A DNA stretch of 64,000 bases from Paraburkholderia hospita (GCF_002902965.1 NZ_CP026107.1:744001-808000); one strand, 5' to 3'; shown: positions 43,983 to 54,090, counted from the stretch's first letter. Translations and numbers: made by a program. The notes: generated from the sequence alone by a model not told the origin.

Positions 43983-45134
43983 ATGAACACTTCCACCCGA
44001 CTGCCTCTCGACGGCGTGCGCGTCATCGAATTCACTCACATGGTCATGGGCCCGACGTGCGGGATGATCCTCGCGGATCTCGGCGCGGAGGTCATCAAGA
44101 TCGAGCCGCCGGGCGGCGACAAGACGCGCAAGCTGCCGGGTCTGGGCATTGGTTTTTTTCGCACTTTCAATCGCAACAAGAAGAGCGTCGTGCTCGATAT
44201 CAACACGCCGGAAGGCCATGCAGCCGCTGAAGAGTTGATCGGTCAATGCGACGTAATGCTCGAGAATTTCCGGCCTGGCCTGATGACGAAACTCGGGCTC
44301 GATTACGACACGTTATCGAAGAAGTTTCCGCGCCTGATTTACGTGTCGCACAAGGGCTTTCTGCCGGGGCCGTATGAAAAGCGCCTCGCACTGGATGAAG
44401 TCGTGCAGATGATGGGCGGGCTTTCTTATATGACCGGGCCAGTGGGGCGGCCGTTGCGCGCGGGTACGTCGGTCAACGACATCATGGGCGGCATGTTCGG
44501 CGCGATCGGCGTGCTGGCCGCGCTGCGCGAGCGCGATTTCACAGGGCGCGGACAGGAAGTGCAAAGCGCGCTGTTCGAGAACTGCGTGTTTCTCTCCGGC
44601 CAGCATATGCAGCAATACGCGATGACGCATGAAGCGCCGCCGCCGATGCCGTCGCGCGTATCGGCGTGGAGCGTGTATGACGTGTTCACGCTGGCGAATG
44701 ACGAGCAACTGTTCATCGGCGCAGTGAGCGACAAGCAGTTCGTCACGCTCTGTGACGTGATCGGTCGCCCCGATCTCGCCGATGAACCGCAATTTGCGGA
44801 CAACGCGATGCGCGTCGCCTTGCGCCCTGAACTGCTCGCGCGGCTTGGCGACATCCTCAAGCAGCATCGCATCGACGAACTCGCGCCGAAGCTCGAAGTC
44901 GCGGGCATTCCTTACGCGCCGATCGTGCGTCCCGATCAACTGTTCGACGATCCACATCTGAAGCAAAGCGGCGGTCTCGTGCCGATGCAGACCGACGACG
45001 GCGACACGACGGAAGTCGTGCTGCTTCCGCTGACGATGGGCGGCCGCCGGCCCGGCGTGCGTCAGGCGCTGGCGAAGGTTGGCGAGCATACGCAGGAGAT
45101 TCTGGCGCGGCTGACGGGCAGAGCGGCCGCCTGA
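43983..45134 (+). CDS. CaiB/BaiF family CoA-transferase
   Basis: A 383-residue class III CoA-transferase. N-terminal PLDGVRVIEFTHMVMGPTCG and KIEPPGGDKTRKLPG match the family; the catalytic Asp is expected near residue 165 within the GTSVNDIMGGMFGAIG block. The family activates a carboxylic acid by CoA transfer from succinyl-CoA or similar. Tight spacing with the lyase gene implies that it makes the CoA ester the lyase cleaves. Confidence 0.92.
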   Translation: MNTSTRLPLDGVRVIEFTHMVMGPTCGMILADLGAEVIKIEPPGGDKTRKLPGLGIGFFRTFNRNKKSVVLDINTPEGHAAAEELIGQCDVMLENFRPGLMTKLGLDYDTLSKKFPRLIYVSHKGFLPGPYEKRLALDEVVQMMGGLSYMTGPVGRPLRAGTSVNDIMGGMFGAIGVLAALRERDFTGRGQEVQSALFENCVFLSGQHMQQYAMTHEAPPPMPSRVSAWSVYDVFTLANDEQLFIGAVSDKQFVTLCDVIGRPDLADEPQFADNAMRVALRPELLARLGDILKQHRIDELAPKLEVAGIPYAPIVRPDQLFDDPHLKQSGGLVPMQTDDGDTTEVVLLPLTMGGRRPGVRQALAKVGEHTQEILARLTGRAAA

Positions 45135-45231
45135 ACGCGTATCGGGCGAGGAAGCAAAAGACACGAACGAATCATAAACCATCAGGTATCCAAATTAATT
45201 AAAGTCCGATGGTGAACTTCAGGAGACATTC

Positions 45232-46671
45232 ATGCAGCGAACTATCACAGCAGACAATCCTCCGTTTGCGCCTTCCGATGCACAGACTTATTTGCGCGCC
45301 GCTGCGTCGTTATCGGCGAGGATGGATCGTTTGCCCGTCACGCGGCATCTATGGATGCTCGTGCTGCTGATCTCGCTTGGCGGCTTCTTCGAGGTCTACG
45401 ATCTGATCTTCACCGGCTATATCGCGCCGGGCATGGCGAAGAGCGGGTTGCTCAAGACCACGACGGAATCGTTCTTCGGGCTTCAGGGTATTGCGGGATT
45501 TATCGCGTCGACGTTCGCGGGCCTGTTCGTCGGCACGTTCTGCTTCGGCTGGCTGCCGGACCGCTTCGGGCGGCGTAAGGTCTTCACGGTTTCGCTGCTG
45601 TGGTATTCGATCGGCTCCGCGATCATGGCGTGTCAGACGTCGCCGGAAGGGTTGATCCTGTGGCGCTTCATCACTGGCATCGGCGTCGGCATCGAGATCG
45701 TGACGATCGACAGCTATATCACCGAACTCGTACCCCAGCATATGCGGGGCCGCGCGATGGCGTTCAATCAGGCCGTGATGTTCGCTGCCGCGCCTGCCGC
45801 CGCGATTCTCTCGTACTGGCTCGTGCCGATTACGTTGGCGGGTGTCGACGGCTGGCGCTGGGTCGTGCTGCTGGGCTCGGCTGGCGCGGTGATCGTGTGG
45901 TTCATCCGGCTTGTTGTGCCGGAGAGTCCGCGTTGGCTCGCAAGTCACGGACACGTCGAGCGCGGCGAGCGCGTGGTCAGGAAAATGGAAGAGATGGCCA
46001 TAAAGCAGACGGGCCGTGCGCTTCCCGCGCCGCTACCCGTCGTCGAACAACCGGTGCATCGACGCGCGTCTCTGGCGGAATTGTGGCAGCCGCCGTACCG
46101 GTCGCGCCTCATCATGTTGATCATATTCAACTTCTGCCAGGCGATCGGTTATTACGGGTTCGCGAACTGGGTGCCGACGCTGCTAATCGGTCAGGGCATT
46201 ACCGTGACGAAGAGCCTGCTGTATTCGTTCGTCATCGCGATTGCGCTGCCTTGCGGGCCTTTGCTGGCGATGCTGTTCGCCGACAAGGTGCAGCGCAAAT
46301 GGCTGATCGTCGGCTCCGCGTTTGCGGTCGTCGTGTTCGGGTTGATGTTCGGCCAGGTGAAAACAGTGATGCCGCTGATTGTGCTGGGCGTGCTCATCAG
46401 CCTCGCGGGACAAACCATCTCCGTTTGCTATCACGCGTACCAGGCCGAACTGTTTCCGACGCGCATCCGTTGCCGTGCGAATGGGATCGTCTATTCCGCG
46501 AGCCGCGTCGGCGCGATGATGTCAGGCTTCATGATCGCGCATCTGCTGCGTGAGTTCGGCGTAGCGGGCGTATTCGTCGGGATTACGGCGTGCATGCTCG
46601 TCGTGATGATTTCGATTGGCGGTTTCGGACCGAAGACGAACGGTATGCGGCTAGAAGAACTGTGCCATTGA
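45232..46671 (+). CDS. MFS transporter, sugar/organic-acid type
   Basis: A 479-residue 12-helix symporter. Motif A GWLPDRFGRRKVF lies between TM2 and TM3, and RFITGIGVGIEIVTIDSYITEL is the conserved TM4 of sugar-porter/aromatic-acid families. It probably imports the organic acid metabolised by the preceding CoA-transferase and lyase. A strong bidirectional terminator follows the gene. Confidence 0.9.
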   Translation: MQRTITADNPPFAPSDAQTYLRAAASLSARMDRLPVTRHLWMLVLLISLGGFFEVYDLIFTGYIAPGMAKSGLLKTTTESFFGLQGIAGFIASTFAGLFVGTFCFGWLPDRFGRRKVFTVSLLWYSIGSAIMACQTSPEGLILWRFITGIGVGIEIVTIDSYITELVPQHMRGRAMAFNQAVMFAAAPAAAILSYWLVPITLAGVDGWRWVVLLGSAGAVIVWFIRLVVPESPRWLASHGHVERGERVVRKMEEMAIKQTGRALPAPLPVVEQPVHRRASLAELWQPPYRSRLIMLIIFNFCQAIGYYGFANWVPTLLIGQGITVTKSLLYSFVIAIALPCGPLLAMLFADKVQRKWLIVGSAFAVVVFGLMFGQVKTVMPLIVLGVLISLAGQTISVCYHAYQAELFPTRIRCRANGIVYSASRVGAMMSGFMIAHLLREFGVAGVFVGITACMLVVMISIGGFGPKTNGMRLEELCH

Positions 46672-46676
46672 AAACA

Positions 46677-46716
46677 GAAACGCCGGCCGGGTCTCGAAAG
46701 ACCCAGCCGGCGTTTT
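46677..46716. terminator. Bidirectional intrinsic terminator between MFS and glcB
   Basis: 14-bp stem CGCCGGCCGGGTCT/AGACCCAGCCGGCG (one C-A mismatch) around the CGAA loop (46681-46712), flanked by AAA on the left and TTTT on the right. It sits between convergent genes and can serve both. Confidence 0.85.
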
Positions 46717-46745
46717 AACTTCGTGCACCGAATAAGCGTGTGAAG

Positions 46746-48926
46746 TTACGCTTTGCCCGCCGCCTTCAATTGCAAACGGAACTTGTGCAGCAGCGGTTCC
46801 GTGTAACCGCTAGGCTGCGCACGACCTTCGAACACCAGCGCGCACGCCGCCTTGAACGCGATCGAGCCGTCGAAGTTCGGCGCCATCGGCTTGTAGCTCG
46901 GATCGTTGGCGTTTTGCTGATCGACGACCTTCGCCATGCGCTCCATTGTCTCGCGCACGAACTCAGCCTTGATGACGCCGTGGCGCAGCCAGTTCGCAAT
47001 GTGCTGGCTCGAAATACGCAGCGTTGCGCGGTCTTCCATCAGGCCGACGTTGTGAATGTCCGGCACCTTCGAGCAACCGACGCCCTGATCGATCCAGCGC
47101 ACCACGTAGCCGAGAATGCCTTGCGCGTTGTTCTCGACTTCGCTGCGGATCTCCTGCTCGTTCCATTGCGCGCGTTCGACGACGGGAATCGTCAGCAGCC
47201 CGTCCAGCAGTTCATCGCGCACGCCGGCGAAATCCGTGCGCTCCAGTTCCTTCTGAACCGCCTGCACGTCGACCTGGTGATAGTGCAGCGCATGCAGCGT
47301 CGCGGCCGTGGGCGAGGGCACCCATGCCGTGTTCGCGCCTGCCTTCGGATGGCCGATCTTCTGTTCGAGCATCGCCTTCATCAGGTCGGGCATCGCCCAC
47401 ATGCCCTTGCCGATCTGCGCGCGGCCACGCAGGCCCGCAGCGAGGCCGACGAGCACGTTGCTGCGCTCATACGCGGCGATCCACTTGCTCGACTTCATGT
47501 CGCCCTTGCGCATCATCGGGCCCGCTTCCATCGAGCTGTGCATCTCGTCGCCCGTGCGGTCGAGGAAGCCCGTGTTGATGAACGCGACGCGCGACGAAGC
47601 CTGGCCGATACACGCGGCGAGGTTCACGCTGGTGCGGCGCTCCTCGTCCATGATGCCCATCTTGATCGTGTTGCGCGCGAGGCCGAGCAGATCTTCGACC
47701 CGCGAGAACAACTCGCTCGCAAACGCGACTTCGGCCGGGCCATGCATCTTCGGCTTGACGATGTAGATCGAGCCCGTGCGCGAATTGAGCTTGTGCGTGC
47801 GGTCGTGCAGCGCGCACAGCGTCGTGACGACGCCGTCGAGAATGCCTTCGGGAATCTCGTTGCCTTCGCGGTCGAGCACGGCCGGGTTCGTCATCAGATG
47901 GCCGACGTTGCGGATGAACAGCAGCGAGCGGCCATGCAGCTTCACAGGCTGGCCGTTCGCGCCTTGATATTCGCGGTCCGCGTTGAGGCGGCGCGTGAAC
48001 GTCTTGCCACCCTTCGTGACTTCTTCCGTCAGGTCGCCGACCATCAGGCCGAGCCAGTTGCGATAGAGCAGTACTTTGTCGTCGGCATCGACGGCGGCGA
48101 CCGAGTCTTCGCAATCGATGATCGTGCTGACGGCCGCTTCCATCAGCACGTCCTTGACGTTTGCGGGGTCGGTCTTGCCGATCGAATCGTTCGCGTCGAT
48201 CTGGATTTCGAAGTGCAGGCCGTTGTGCTTGAGCAGCACGGCCGTCGGCGCATTCGCGTCGCCCTGATAGCCGATGAATTGCGCCTCGTCCTGCAGCGTG
48301 GCCGTGCCATTCTTCAGTGCAATGCTCAGCTTGCCGTTCTCGATGCGATAGCCGGTCGCGTCCTTGTGCGAGCCGTTCGCGAGCGGCGCGGCGTCGTCGA
48401 GGAACTTGCGCGCGAACGCGATCACGCGCGCGCCGCGCACCGGGTTGAACTTCGCGGTGCGTTCTGCGCCGTCGGTTTCGTCGATTGCATCGGTGCCGTA
48501 CAGCGCGTCGTACAGGCTGCCCCAGCGCGCGTTCGCAGCGTTCAGCGCGTAACGCTGGTTCGACAGCGGCACGACGAGCTGCGGGCCCGCCTGTTCGGCG
48601 ATTTCGCGGTCGACGTTGTCGGTCGTCGCTTTCACGCCGGCAGGCGTCGGCACGATATAGCCGATGCTTTCGAGGAAGCCGCGATACGCGCGCAGGTCAC
48701 GCACGGGGCCCGGATTCGCGCGATGCCACGTGTCCAGTTCGACCTGCAGGCGGTCGCGTTCGGCGAGCAGCGCGCGGTTCTTCGGCGCGAGATCGTGCAC
48801 GAGGGCATCGAAACCAGCCCAGAACGCGGCGCTATCGACACCGGTTCCAGGCAGGGCTTCCTTTTCGATGAACTGTTCGAGGTTCGCGGCGACCTGCAAT
48901 CCGCCGCGTTGGGTCAATTGAGTCAT
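46746..48926 (-). CDS. glcB: Malate synthase G
   Basis: A 726-residue cytoplasmic enzyme condensing glyoxylate and acetyl-CoA to malate. Family blocks are clear: [55 protein letters not shown], and a C-terminal domain ending near [15 protein letters not shown] sequence. Length matches isoform G. The ATG at 48926 is preferred over the upstream in-frame ATG (48947) because it matches the family N terminus. Together with glcG upstream it is the tail of a glc-type operon; glcDEF are not in view. Confidence 0.97.
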   Translation of the reverse strand: MTQLTQRGGLQVAANLEQFIEKEALPGTGVDSAAFWAGFDALVHDLAPKNRALLAERDRLQVELDTWHRANPGPVRDLRAYRGFLESIGYIVPTPAGVKATTDNVDREIAEQAGPQLVVPLSNQRYALNAANARWGSLYDALYGTDAIDETDGAERTAKFNPVRGARVIAFARKFLDDAAPLANGSHKDATGYRIENGKLSIALKNGTATLQDEAQFIGYQGDANAPTAVLLKHNGLHFEIQIDANDSIGKTDPANVKDVLMEAAVSTIIDCEDSVAAVDADDKVLLYRNWLGLMVGDLTEEVTKGGKTFTRRLNADREYQGANGQPVKLHGRSLLFIRNVGHLMTNPAVLDREGNEIPEGILDGVVTTLCALHDRTHKLNSRTGSIYIVKPKMHGPAEVAFASELFSRVEDLLGLARNTIKMGIMDEERRTSVNLAACIGQASSRVAFINTGFLDRTGDEMHSSMEAGPMMRKGDMKSSKWIAAYERSNVLVGLAAGLRGRAQIGKGMWAMPDLMKAMLEQKIGHPKAGANTAWVPSPTAATLHALHYHQVDVQAVQKELERTDFAGVRDELLDGLLTIPVVERAQWNEQEIRSEVENNAQGILGYVVRWIDQGVGCSKVPDIHNVGLMEDRATLRISSQHIANWLRHGVIKAEFVRETMERMAKVVDQQNANDPSYKPMAPNFDGSIAFKAACALVFEGRAQPSGYTEPLLHKFRLQLKAAGKA

Positions 48927-48981
48927 GGGCTGTTCCAAGAGGGGCAAATTCTGGGCAAATTATTCTTTTTTAGCACGACAT

Positions 48982-49398
48982 TCAGCCGTTCGCGTGGCTG
49001 GCAACGGCCGCGGCACCGGCCTTTGCCACTTGCGCATCCTGATCGGCCTTGACGCCGGACACACCGACGGCACCGACCACCTGACCGTTTACCACAACAG
49101 GCACGCCGCCTTCCAGCGTGCTCGACAGCGGCGCGCTCAGGAACGCGGTGCGGCCGTTGTTGATCATGTCCTCGTACTGCTTCGATTCGCGGCGGCCGAG
49201 CGCGGCGGTGCGGGCCTTGTCGGTCGCGATGTAGGCGCTGACGGGCGCGCAGTTGTCGAGGCGCAGCAGCGACAGCAGATGGCCGCCGTCGTCCACCACC
49301 GCGATCGTGACGGCCCACTGGTTGCGTTCGGCTTCGGCGCGAGCCGCTTCGATGATTTTCGTCGACTCGGCGACCGTCAGCACGGATTTTGTCTGCAT
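48982..49398 (-). CDS. glcG: GlcG/HbpS family heme-binding protein
   Basis: A 138-residue protein of the GlcG/HbpS (DUF336) family. SKQYEDMINNGRTAFLSAPL and LEGGVPVVVNGQVVGAVGVSG are typical family blocks. Adjacent to glcB in glycolate operons of many bacteria; heme binding or redox sensing is suggested for relatives, but the exact role is unsettled. AGGAAT lies before the ATG at 49398. It lies 55 bp before glcB, on the same strand, so cotranscription is likely. Confidence 0.9.
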   Translation of the reverse strand: MQTKSVLTVAESTKIIEAARAEAERNQWAVTIAVVDDGGHLLSLLRLDNCAPVSAYIATDKARTAALGRRESKQYEDMINNGRTAFLSAPLSSTLEGGVPVVVNGQVVGAVGVSGVKADQDAQVAKAGAAAVASHANG

Positions 49399-49730
49399 GT
49401 TGCGATTCCTGAAACGATTGAAGTGAATTCCACCGACAGACCGGCCGCAAGCCGCCCATGTACATGTCAGCCGACGTGCGCGTGCACTGTGGACGTGCAC
49501 GCGAGGTCCAGTCTTATATATGACCTAGTGTCCATTGTTCCGGGTTCCAGGCGACTTGTCGACCCGGTGGAACACTGGTCATACCAGTTTTTTGCTTTCT
49601 TTTTTGCGGCTCGAAGCACTTGCAGGCGTCGTGCCAGGGAAAACCCGCGCAACAAGCCAATGCGCTTGACCGCGGCCGACTCGGCGCGAATACTACTAAG
49701 ATATTAGTGAATGACGGATGCAGGCAAGCC
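49399..49730. other. Divergent gap between glcG and hpaG1
   Basis: 332 bp with no gene. It must contain the promoter of glcG-glcB and that of the hpa operon. The only symmetric site noticed is ACTAA-GATA-TTAGT at 49695-49708, 22 bp upstream of the hpaG1 start. The stretch near 49510-49530 (TATATATGACCTAG) is AT-rich. Confidence 0.45.
49695..49708. promoter_or_regulatory. Candidate hpa operator
   Basis: ACTAA-GATA-TTAGT, 5-bp arms, 22 bp before hpaG1. HpaR-like MarR control of hpa operons is known, but no hpaR gene is in the window and this site is short. Confidence 0.3.
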
Positions 49731-50495
49731 ATGTTCGCACTCGACGATCACCGGATTCATCTCGCAGCCGAGCCGTTCGCACGCGATGTCGATGCGCGGA
49801 CCGTGAGCGTATTGCTTGCTGGTGGATCGGCATGCAGGCCGCCTGCGGATGGCACGGTCTACGGAACGCTGCTGAACGATCGCGCCGCGCTCGATGCACT
49901 CGGCGACGCAGTCAACGCAGCGCCCTATAAAGCGGCGCCGAAAGCGCCCGTGCTGTACGTGAAGCCGCGCAATACATTCGCCGGTCATCGTGCGAGCGTG
50001 GTTGTTCCGGACGACGAGCAAGGCGTGCAGGTAGGCGGCTCGCTCGGCGTCGTGATCGGGCGTACGGCATGCCGTGTCAGCGTCGAGAACGCGTTTTCGT
50101 ATGTCGCGGGCTATACGATCGTGGCCGACCTTTGCGTGCCTCACGAAAGCGTTTATCGCCCCTCGGTGAGATTCCGCGCGCGCGATGGCTTTTGTGTGAT
50201 CGGTCCTGCTGTCGTCGCGCGTCGGCATGTGGCAAATCCCGATGCGCTGCGCGTCGCGATCCGCATCGAAGGAAAAGAGCCGTTCATCGCGAACACGTCC
50301 ACATCGATTCGCAACGTCGCGCGTCTGATCGCCGACGTCACCGACTTCATGACGCTCGCGCCCGGCGACGTGCTGACATTGGGCGTCCCGCACGGCGCGC
50401 CCGTCGCGCACGTGGGCGACGAAATCAGCATCGCAATCGGCGACTGGCCGCCGCTGTGTTTCTCGATGACGGCAAAAGAAGGAGACGGACGATGA
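49731..50495 (+). CDS. hpaG1: HpaG1-type FAH-family protein (5-oxopent-3-ene-tricarboxylate decarboxylase half)
   Basis: A 254-residue fumarylacetoacetate-hydrolase-fold protein matching the N-terminal half of E. coli HpaG. Where the HpaG2 partner has the metal ligands of YECELAVVIGR, this protein reads GGSLGVVIGR, so the Glu pair is missing and metal binding is doubtful. This fits the known one-metal-per-pair state of the fused E. coli enzyme. Start at 49731 with GCAGG upstream. It overlaps hpaG2 by 4 bp (ATGA). Confidence 0.88.
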   Translation: MFALDDHRIHLAAEPFARDVDARTVSVLLAGGSACRPPADGTVYGTLLNDRAALDALGDAVNAAPYKAAPKAPVLYVKPRNTFAGHRASVVVPDDEQGVQVGGSLGVVIGRTACRVSVENAFSYVAGYTIVADLCVPHESVYRPSVRFRARDGFCVIGPAVVARRHVANPDALRVAIRIEGKEPFIANTSTSIRNVARLIADVTDFMTLAPGDVLTLGVPHGAPVAHVGDEISIAIGDWPPLCFSMTAKEGDGR

Positions 50496-51250
50496 TGCGC
50501 GGCCGTGTTGCCTACGCAGGCGCGATTCATGAAGCGTATCCGCACGAACGCGGCGTGTGTCTCGCCGATGGCCGTGTGTGCCGCGAGGACGAAGTCGTGT
50601 GGCTTGCGCCCATTCAGCCCGGCACGATCTTCGCACTCGGACTGAATTACGCGGAGCATGCAAAAGAACTGCAATTCTCGAAACAGGAAGAGCCGCTTGT
50701 TTTTCTCAAGGGCGCGGGCAGCGTGATCGGTCATCGCGGTGTCACACGGCGTCCTTCCGATGTGACATTCATGCACTACGAGTGCGAGCTTGCTGTCGTT
50801 ATTGGCCGACCGGCGAAAGAGGTGACACGCGACGACGCAATGCAATACGTGGCCGGCTACATGATCGCGAACGACTACGCGATTCGCGACTACCTTGAGA
50901 ATTACTATCGGCCGAATCTGCGCGTGAAGAACCGCGACGGCGGCACGGTACTGGGCCCCTGGTTCGTCGATGCCGCGGATATCGCCGATGTCACGCAACT
51001 CGAATTGCGCACCTATGTGAACGGCACGCTGCACCAGAAGGGCAACACGCGCGATCTGGTGACGGACATTCCCGCGCTGATCGAATACCTCAGCAGCTTC
51101 ATGACGCTCGCGCCCGGCGACATCATTCTGACGGGCACGCCCGAGGGCGTCGTCAACGTGAATGCGGGCGATGAAGTCGTCTGCGAAATAGACGGTCTGG
51201 GCCGTCTCGTCAACGCGATCGTTTCCGACGCAGACTTCAACCGCGACTGA
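50492..51250 (+). CDS. hpaG2: HpaG2-type FAH-family isomerase/decarboxylase
   Basis: A 252-residue FAH-fold protein matching the C-terminal half of HpaG. Metal ligands are intact (HYECELAVVIGRPAKEV). It carries out decarboxylation or isomerisation of the CHM-derived tricarboxylate, producing 2-oxo-hept-3-ene-1,7-dioate. Coupled translation with hpaG1 through an ATGATG/TGA overlap suggests the two subunits assemble as the fused enzyme does. Confidence 0.92.
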   Translation: MMRGRVAYAGAIHEAYPHERGVCLADGRVCREDEVVWLAPIQPGTIFALGLNYAEHAKELQFSKQEEPLVFLKGAGSVIGHRGVTRRPSDVTFMHYECELAVVIGRPAKEVTRDDAMQYVAGYMIANDYAIRDYLENYYRPNLRVKNRDGGTVLGPWFVDAADIADVTQLELRTYVNGTLHQKGNTRDLVTDIPALIEYLSSFMTLAPGDIILTGTPEGVVNVNAGDEVVCEIDGLGRLVNAIVSDADFNRD

Positions 51251-51265
51251 TCATTAGGACCCGCC

Positions 51266-52723
51266 ATGCGAATCGAACATCTGATCAACGGCAAACCGAA
51301 GGTCGCGCGCGATTACTTCGAAACGGTGAACCCGGCCACGCAGGAAGTACTCGCAGAAGTCGCGAGCGGCACCGCGGAAGATATCGACGCCGCTGTGCGC
51401 GCCGCGAAAGACGCGTTTCCCGCATGGGCCGCAAAGCCCGCCAGCGAGCGCGCGAAACTCGTGCGTAAGCTCGGCGAGCTGATCGCGAGGAACGTGCCGG
51501 AACTCTCCGATACGGAAACACGCGACACGGGGCAAACCATTTCGCAAACACGCAAGCAACTGGTGCCGCGTGCCGCCGACAACTTCACGTACTTTGCCGA
51601 GATGTGCACGCGCGTCGACGGTCACACGTATCCGACCGATTCGCACCTGAACTACACGCTGTTTCATCCCGTTGGCGTGTGCGCACTGATTTCGCCGTGG
51701 AATGTGCCGTTCATGACGGCGACATGGAAAGTCGCGCCGTGTCTCGCATTCGGCAATACGGCCGTGCTGAAGATGAGCGAGCTGTCGCCGCTGACGGCGT
51801 CGATGCTCGGCAACCTCGCGCTGGAAGCGGGCATTCCTGCGGGCGTGCTGAATGTCGTACATGGCTATGGCAAGGACGCGGGCGAGCCGCTCGTCGCGCA
51901 TCCCGACGTGCATGCGATTTCCTTTACTGGTTCTACCGCGACGGGCAACCGGATCGTACAGACAGCTGGGCTGAAGAAGTTCTCGATGGAACTGGGCGGC
52001 AAGTCGCCATTCGTGATTTTCGACGACGCCGATTTCGAACGCGCGCTCGACGCCGCGGTGTTCATGATCTTCTCGAACAATGGCGAACGCTGCACGGCGG
52101 GCTCGCGCATTCTCGTGCAGAAGTCGATCTACGCGACATTCGCGGAACGGTTTATCGAACGCGCAAAGCGCCTGAGCGTTGGCGATCCGCTCAGCGAGCA
52201 GACGATCATCGGCCCGATGATCAGCCAGGCGCATCTGGCGAAAGTGCGCAGCTATATCGAACTCGGTCCGAAAGAAGGCGCGACGCTCGCATGCGGCGGA
52301 CTCGACGCGCCGTCTTTGCCGGATGCATTGAAGCGCGGCAACTTCGTCGCCCCGACGGTGTTCGTCGATGTCGATAACCGCATGCGTATCGCGCAGGAAG
52401 AGATTTTCGGGCCCGTCGCGTGCCTGATTCCATTCGACGACGAAGCTGAAGCGATTCGACTCGCCAACGATATTTCGTATGGACTTTCCAGCTACGTATG
52501 GACCGAGAACACGGGCCGCGCGCATCGCGTGGCGGCTGCTATCGAAGCCGGCATGTGCTTCGTCAATAGTCAGAACGTGCGCGATTTGCGCCAGCCGTTT
52601 GGCGGCACGAAGGCATCGGGCGTCGGACGTGAAGGCGGCACATGGAGTTATGAAGTGTTTCTCGAACCGAAAAACATTTGCGTATCGCTCGGATCGCATC
52701 ACATTCCGCGCTGGGGCGTCTGA
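51266..52723 (+). CDS. hpaE: 5-carboxymethyl-2-hydroxymuconate semialdehyde dehydrogenase
   Basis: A 485-residue NAD-dependent aldehyde dehydrogenase. ISPWNVPFMTATWKVAPCLA is the cofactor-binding region, MELGGKSPFVIFDDADF holds the catalytic Glu, and NNGERCTAGSRILVQ the catalytic Cys. It oxidises the ring-cleavage semialdehyde made by HpaD. 15 bp after hpaG2. Confidence 0.95.
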   Translation: MRIEHLINGKPKVARDYFETVNPATQEVLAEVASGTAEDIDAAVRAAKDAFPAWAAKPASERAKLVRKLGELIARNVPELSDTETRDTGQTISQTRKQLVPRAADNFTYFAEMCTRVDGHTYPTDSHLNYTLFHPVGVCALISPWNVPFMTATWKVAPCLAFGNTAVLKMSELSPLTASMLGNLALEAGIPAGVLNVVHGYGKDAGEPLVAHPDVHAISFTGSTATGNRIVQTAGLKKFSMELGGKSPFVIFDDADFERALDAAVFMIFSNNGERCTAGSRILVQKSIYATFAERFIERAKRLSVGDPLSEQTIIGPMISQAHLAKVRSYIELGPKEGATLACGGLDAPSLPDALKRGNFVAPTVFVDVDNRMRIAQEEIFGPVACLIPFDDEAEAIRLANDISYGLSSYVWTENTGRAHRVAAAIEAGMCFVNSQNVRDLRQPFGGTKASGVGREGGTWSYEVFLEPKNICVSLGSHHIPRWGV

Positions 52724-52774
52724 TCTTTCCGCACGACGCGCGATTCAGCCATTTGCATAGGAAAGGAGAACACG

Positions 52775-53638
52775 ATGGGCAAGCTCGCACTGGCCGCAAA
52801 AGTGACCCACGTGCCTTCGATGTATTTGTCGGAACTGGATGGGCCACACAAGGGCTGCCGCCAGGCTGCAATCGACGGACATCATGAAATCGGCCGCCGT
52901 TGCCGCGAACTTGGCGTCGATACGATCATCGTGTTCGACGTGCACTGGCTGGTCAATAGTGAGTACCACATCAACTGCGCGCCGAAATTCGAAGGGATTT
53001 ATACGAGCAACGAGCTGCCGCATTTCATCAACAACATGGCCTATGCGTATCCCGGCAATGTGCAACTCGGCAAGCTGATCGGCGAAGTCGCGAACGAAAT
53101 GGGCGTGAAAAGCCGCGCACATAGTGAAACCTCACTCGAACTCGAATACGGCACGCTGGTGCCGATGCGCTACATGAATGCGGACCAGCGCTTCAAGACG
53201 ATATCGATTGCAGGGTGGTGCATGTGGCACGACCTGCCGACCAGCGCGCGCTTCGGACTGGCCGTGCGCAAGGCCATCGAGGAACGCTATGACGGTACGG
53301 TTGCGATTCTCGCGAGCGGCTCGCTGAGTCATCACTTCGCGAACAACGGCACGGCCGAGCAGTTCATGCACAAGGTGTGGGACCCGTTTCTCGAACAGAC
53401 CGACCGGCATGTGGTGTCGCTGTGGGAAAAGGGAGACTGGAAAACGTTTTGCGGCATGCTGCCGCTCTACAACGAAAAATGCTGGGGCGAGGGCGGTATG
53501 CACGACACGGCGATGCTGCTCGGTGCGCTCGGCTGGGATCGTTATGAAGGCAAGGTCGAAGTCGTGACGCCGTATTTCGGCAGTTCGGGAACGGGGCAGA
53601 TCAACGCGATTTTCCCCGTTACGCCGCTGCCCGCCTGA
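52775..53638 (+). CDS. hpaD: 3,4-dihydroxyphenylacetate 2,3-dioxygenase
   Basis: A 287-residue LigB-type (type III) extradiol dioxygenase. KVTHVPSMYLSELDGPHKGC and the FDVHWLVNSEYHINCAP His region supply metal ligands; LASGSLSHHFANNGT is another family block. It opens the homoprotocatechuate ring with Fe2+/Mn2+ and O2. AAAGGAG before the ATG. Placed between hpaE and hpaF as in many hpa clusters. Confidence 0.95.
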   Translation: MGKLALAAKVTHVPSMYLSELDGPHKGCRQAAIDGHHEIGRRCRELGVDTIIVFDVHWLVNSEYHINCAPKFEGIYTSNELPHFINNMAYAYPGNVQLGKLIGEVANEMGVKSRAHSETSLELEYGTLVPMRYMNADQRFKTISIAGWCMWHDLPTSARFGLAVRKAIEERYDGTVAILASGSLSHHFANNGTAEQFMHKVWDPFLEQTDRHVVSLWEKGDWKTFCGMLPLYNEKCWGEGGMHDTAMLLGALGWDRYEGKVEVVTPYFGSSGTGQINAIFPVTPLPA

Positions 53639-53658
53639 TCGATCAATGGAGATTTGAC

Positions 53659-54057
53659 GTGCCGCATCTCACGCTCGAATACAGCGCCAATCTGGCGAAT
53701 GAAGGCAGCATTGGAACGCTTTGCCGGAAGCTCGCGCAATGCCTCGATGCGCAACGCGAGAACGATCAACGTGTGTATCCGCTCGGTGGGATACGCGTGC
53801 GCGCGGTGCGCTGCGAACAGTACTGCATCGCGGACGGCAGGCCGGATGCCGCGTTTCTGCACGCGAACCTGAAGATCGGCGCGGGCCGCTCGGAGAATAC
53901 AAAGAAGGCAACAGGCGACGCGTTATTCGATGTCATCAAGCAGCATTTTGCGGATGCATTCGATCATCACGGGCTGGCACTTTCGCTGGAGATCAACGAG
54001 TTCAGCGAAGCGGGCACCTGGAAACACAACAATCTGCACGCACGGCTGAAGGGCTGA
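53659..54057 (+). CDS. hpaF: 5-carboxymethyl-2-hydroxymuconate isomerase
   Basis: A 132-residue trimeric isomerase of the 4-oxalocrotonate-tautomerase superfamily. The start is a GTG codon (53659), so the mature protein begins with the catalytic Pro (PHLTLEYSANLANEG), essential for the family. It isomerises 5-carboxymethyl-2-hydroxymuconate. Confidence 0.95.
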   Translation: MPHLTLEYSANLANEGSIGTLCRKLAQCLDAQRENDQRVYPLGGIRVRAVRCEQYCIADGRPDAAFLHANLKIGAGRSENTKKATGDALFDVIKQHFADAFDHHGLALSLEINEFSEAGTWKHNNLHARLKG

Positions 54058-54090
54058 TGAAGGGCTGAGCGCGACCATCGGGAACTCAAC

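Noticed and set aside
46740..49052. Plus-strand frame of 770 residues
   Set aside because: Complete antisense shadow of malate synthase G; Arg/His/Val-rich, no family.
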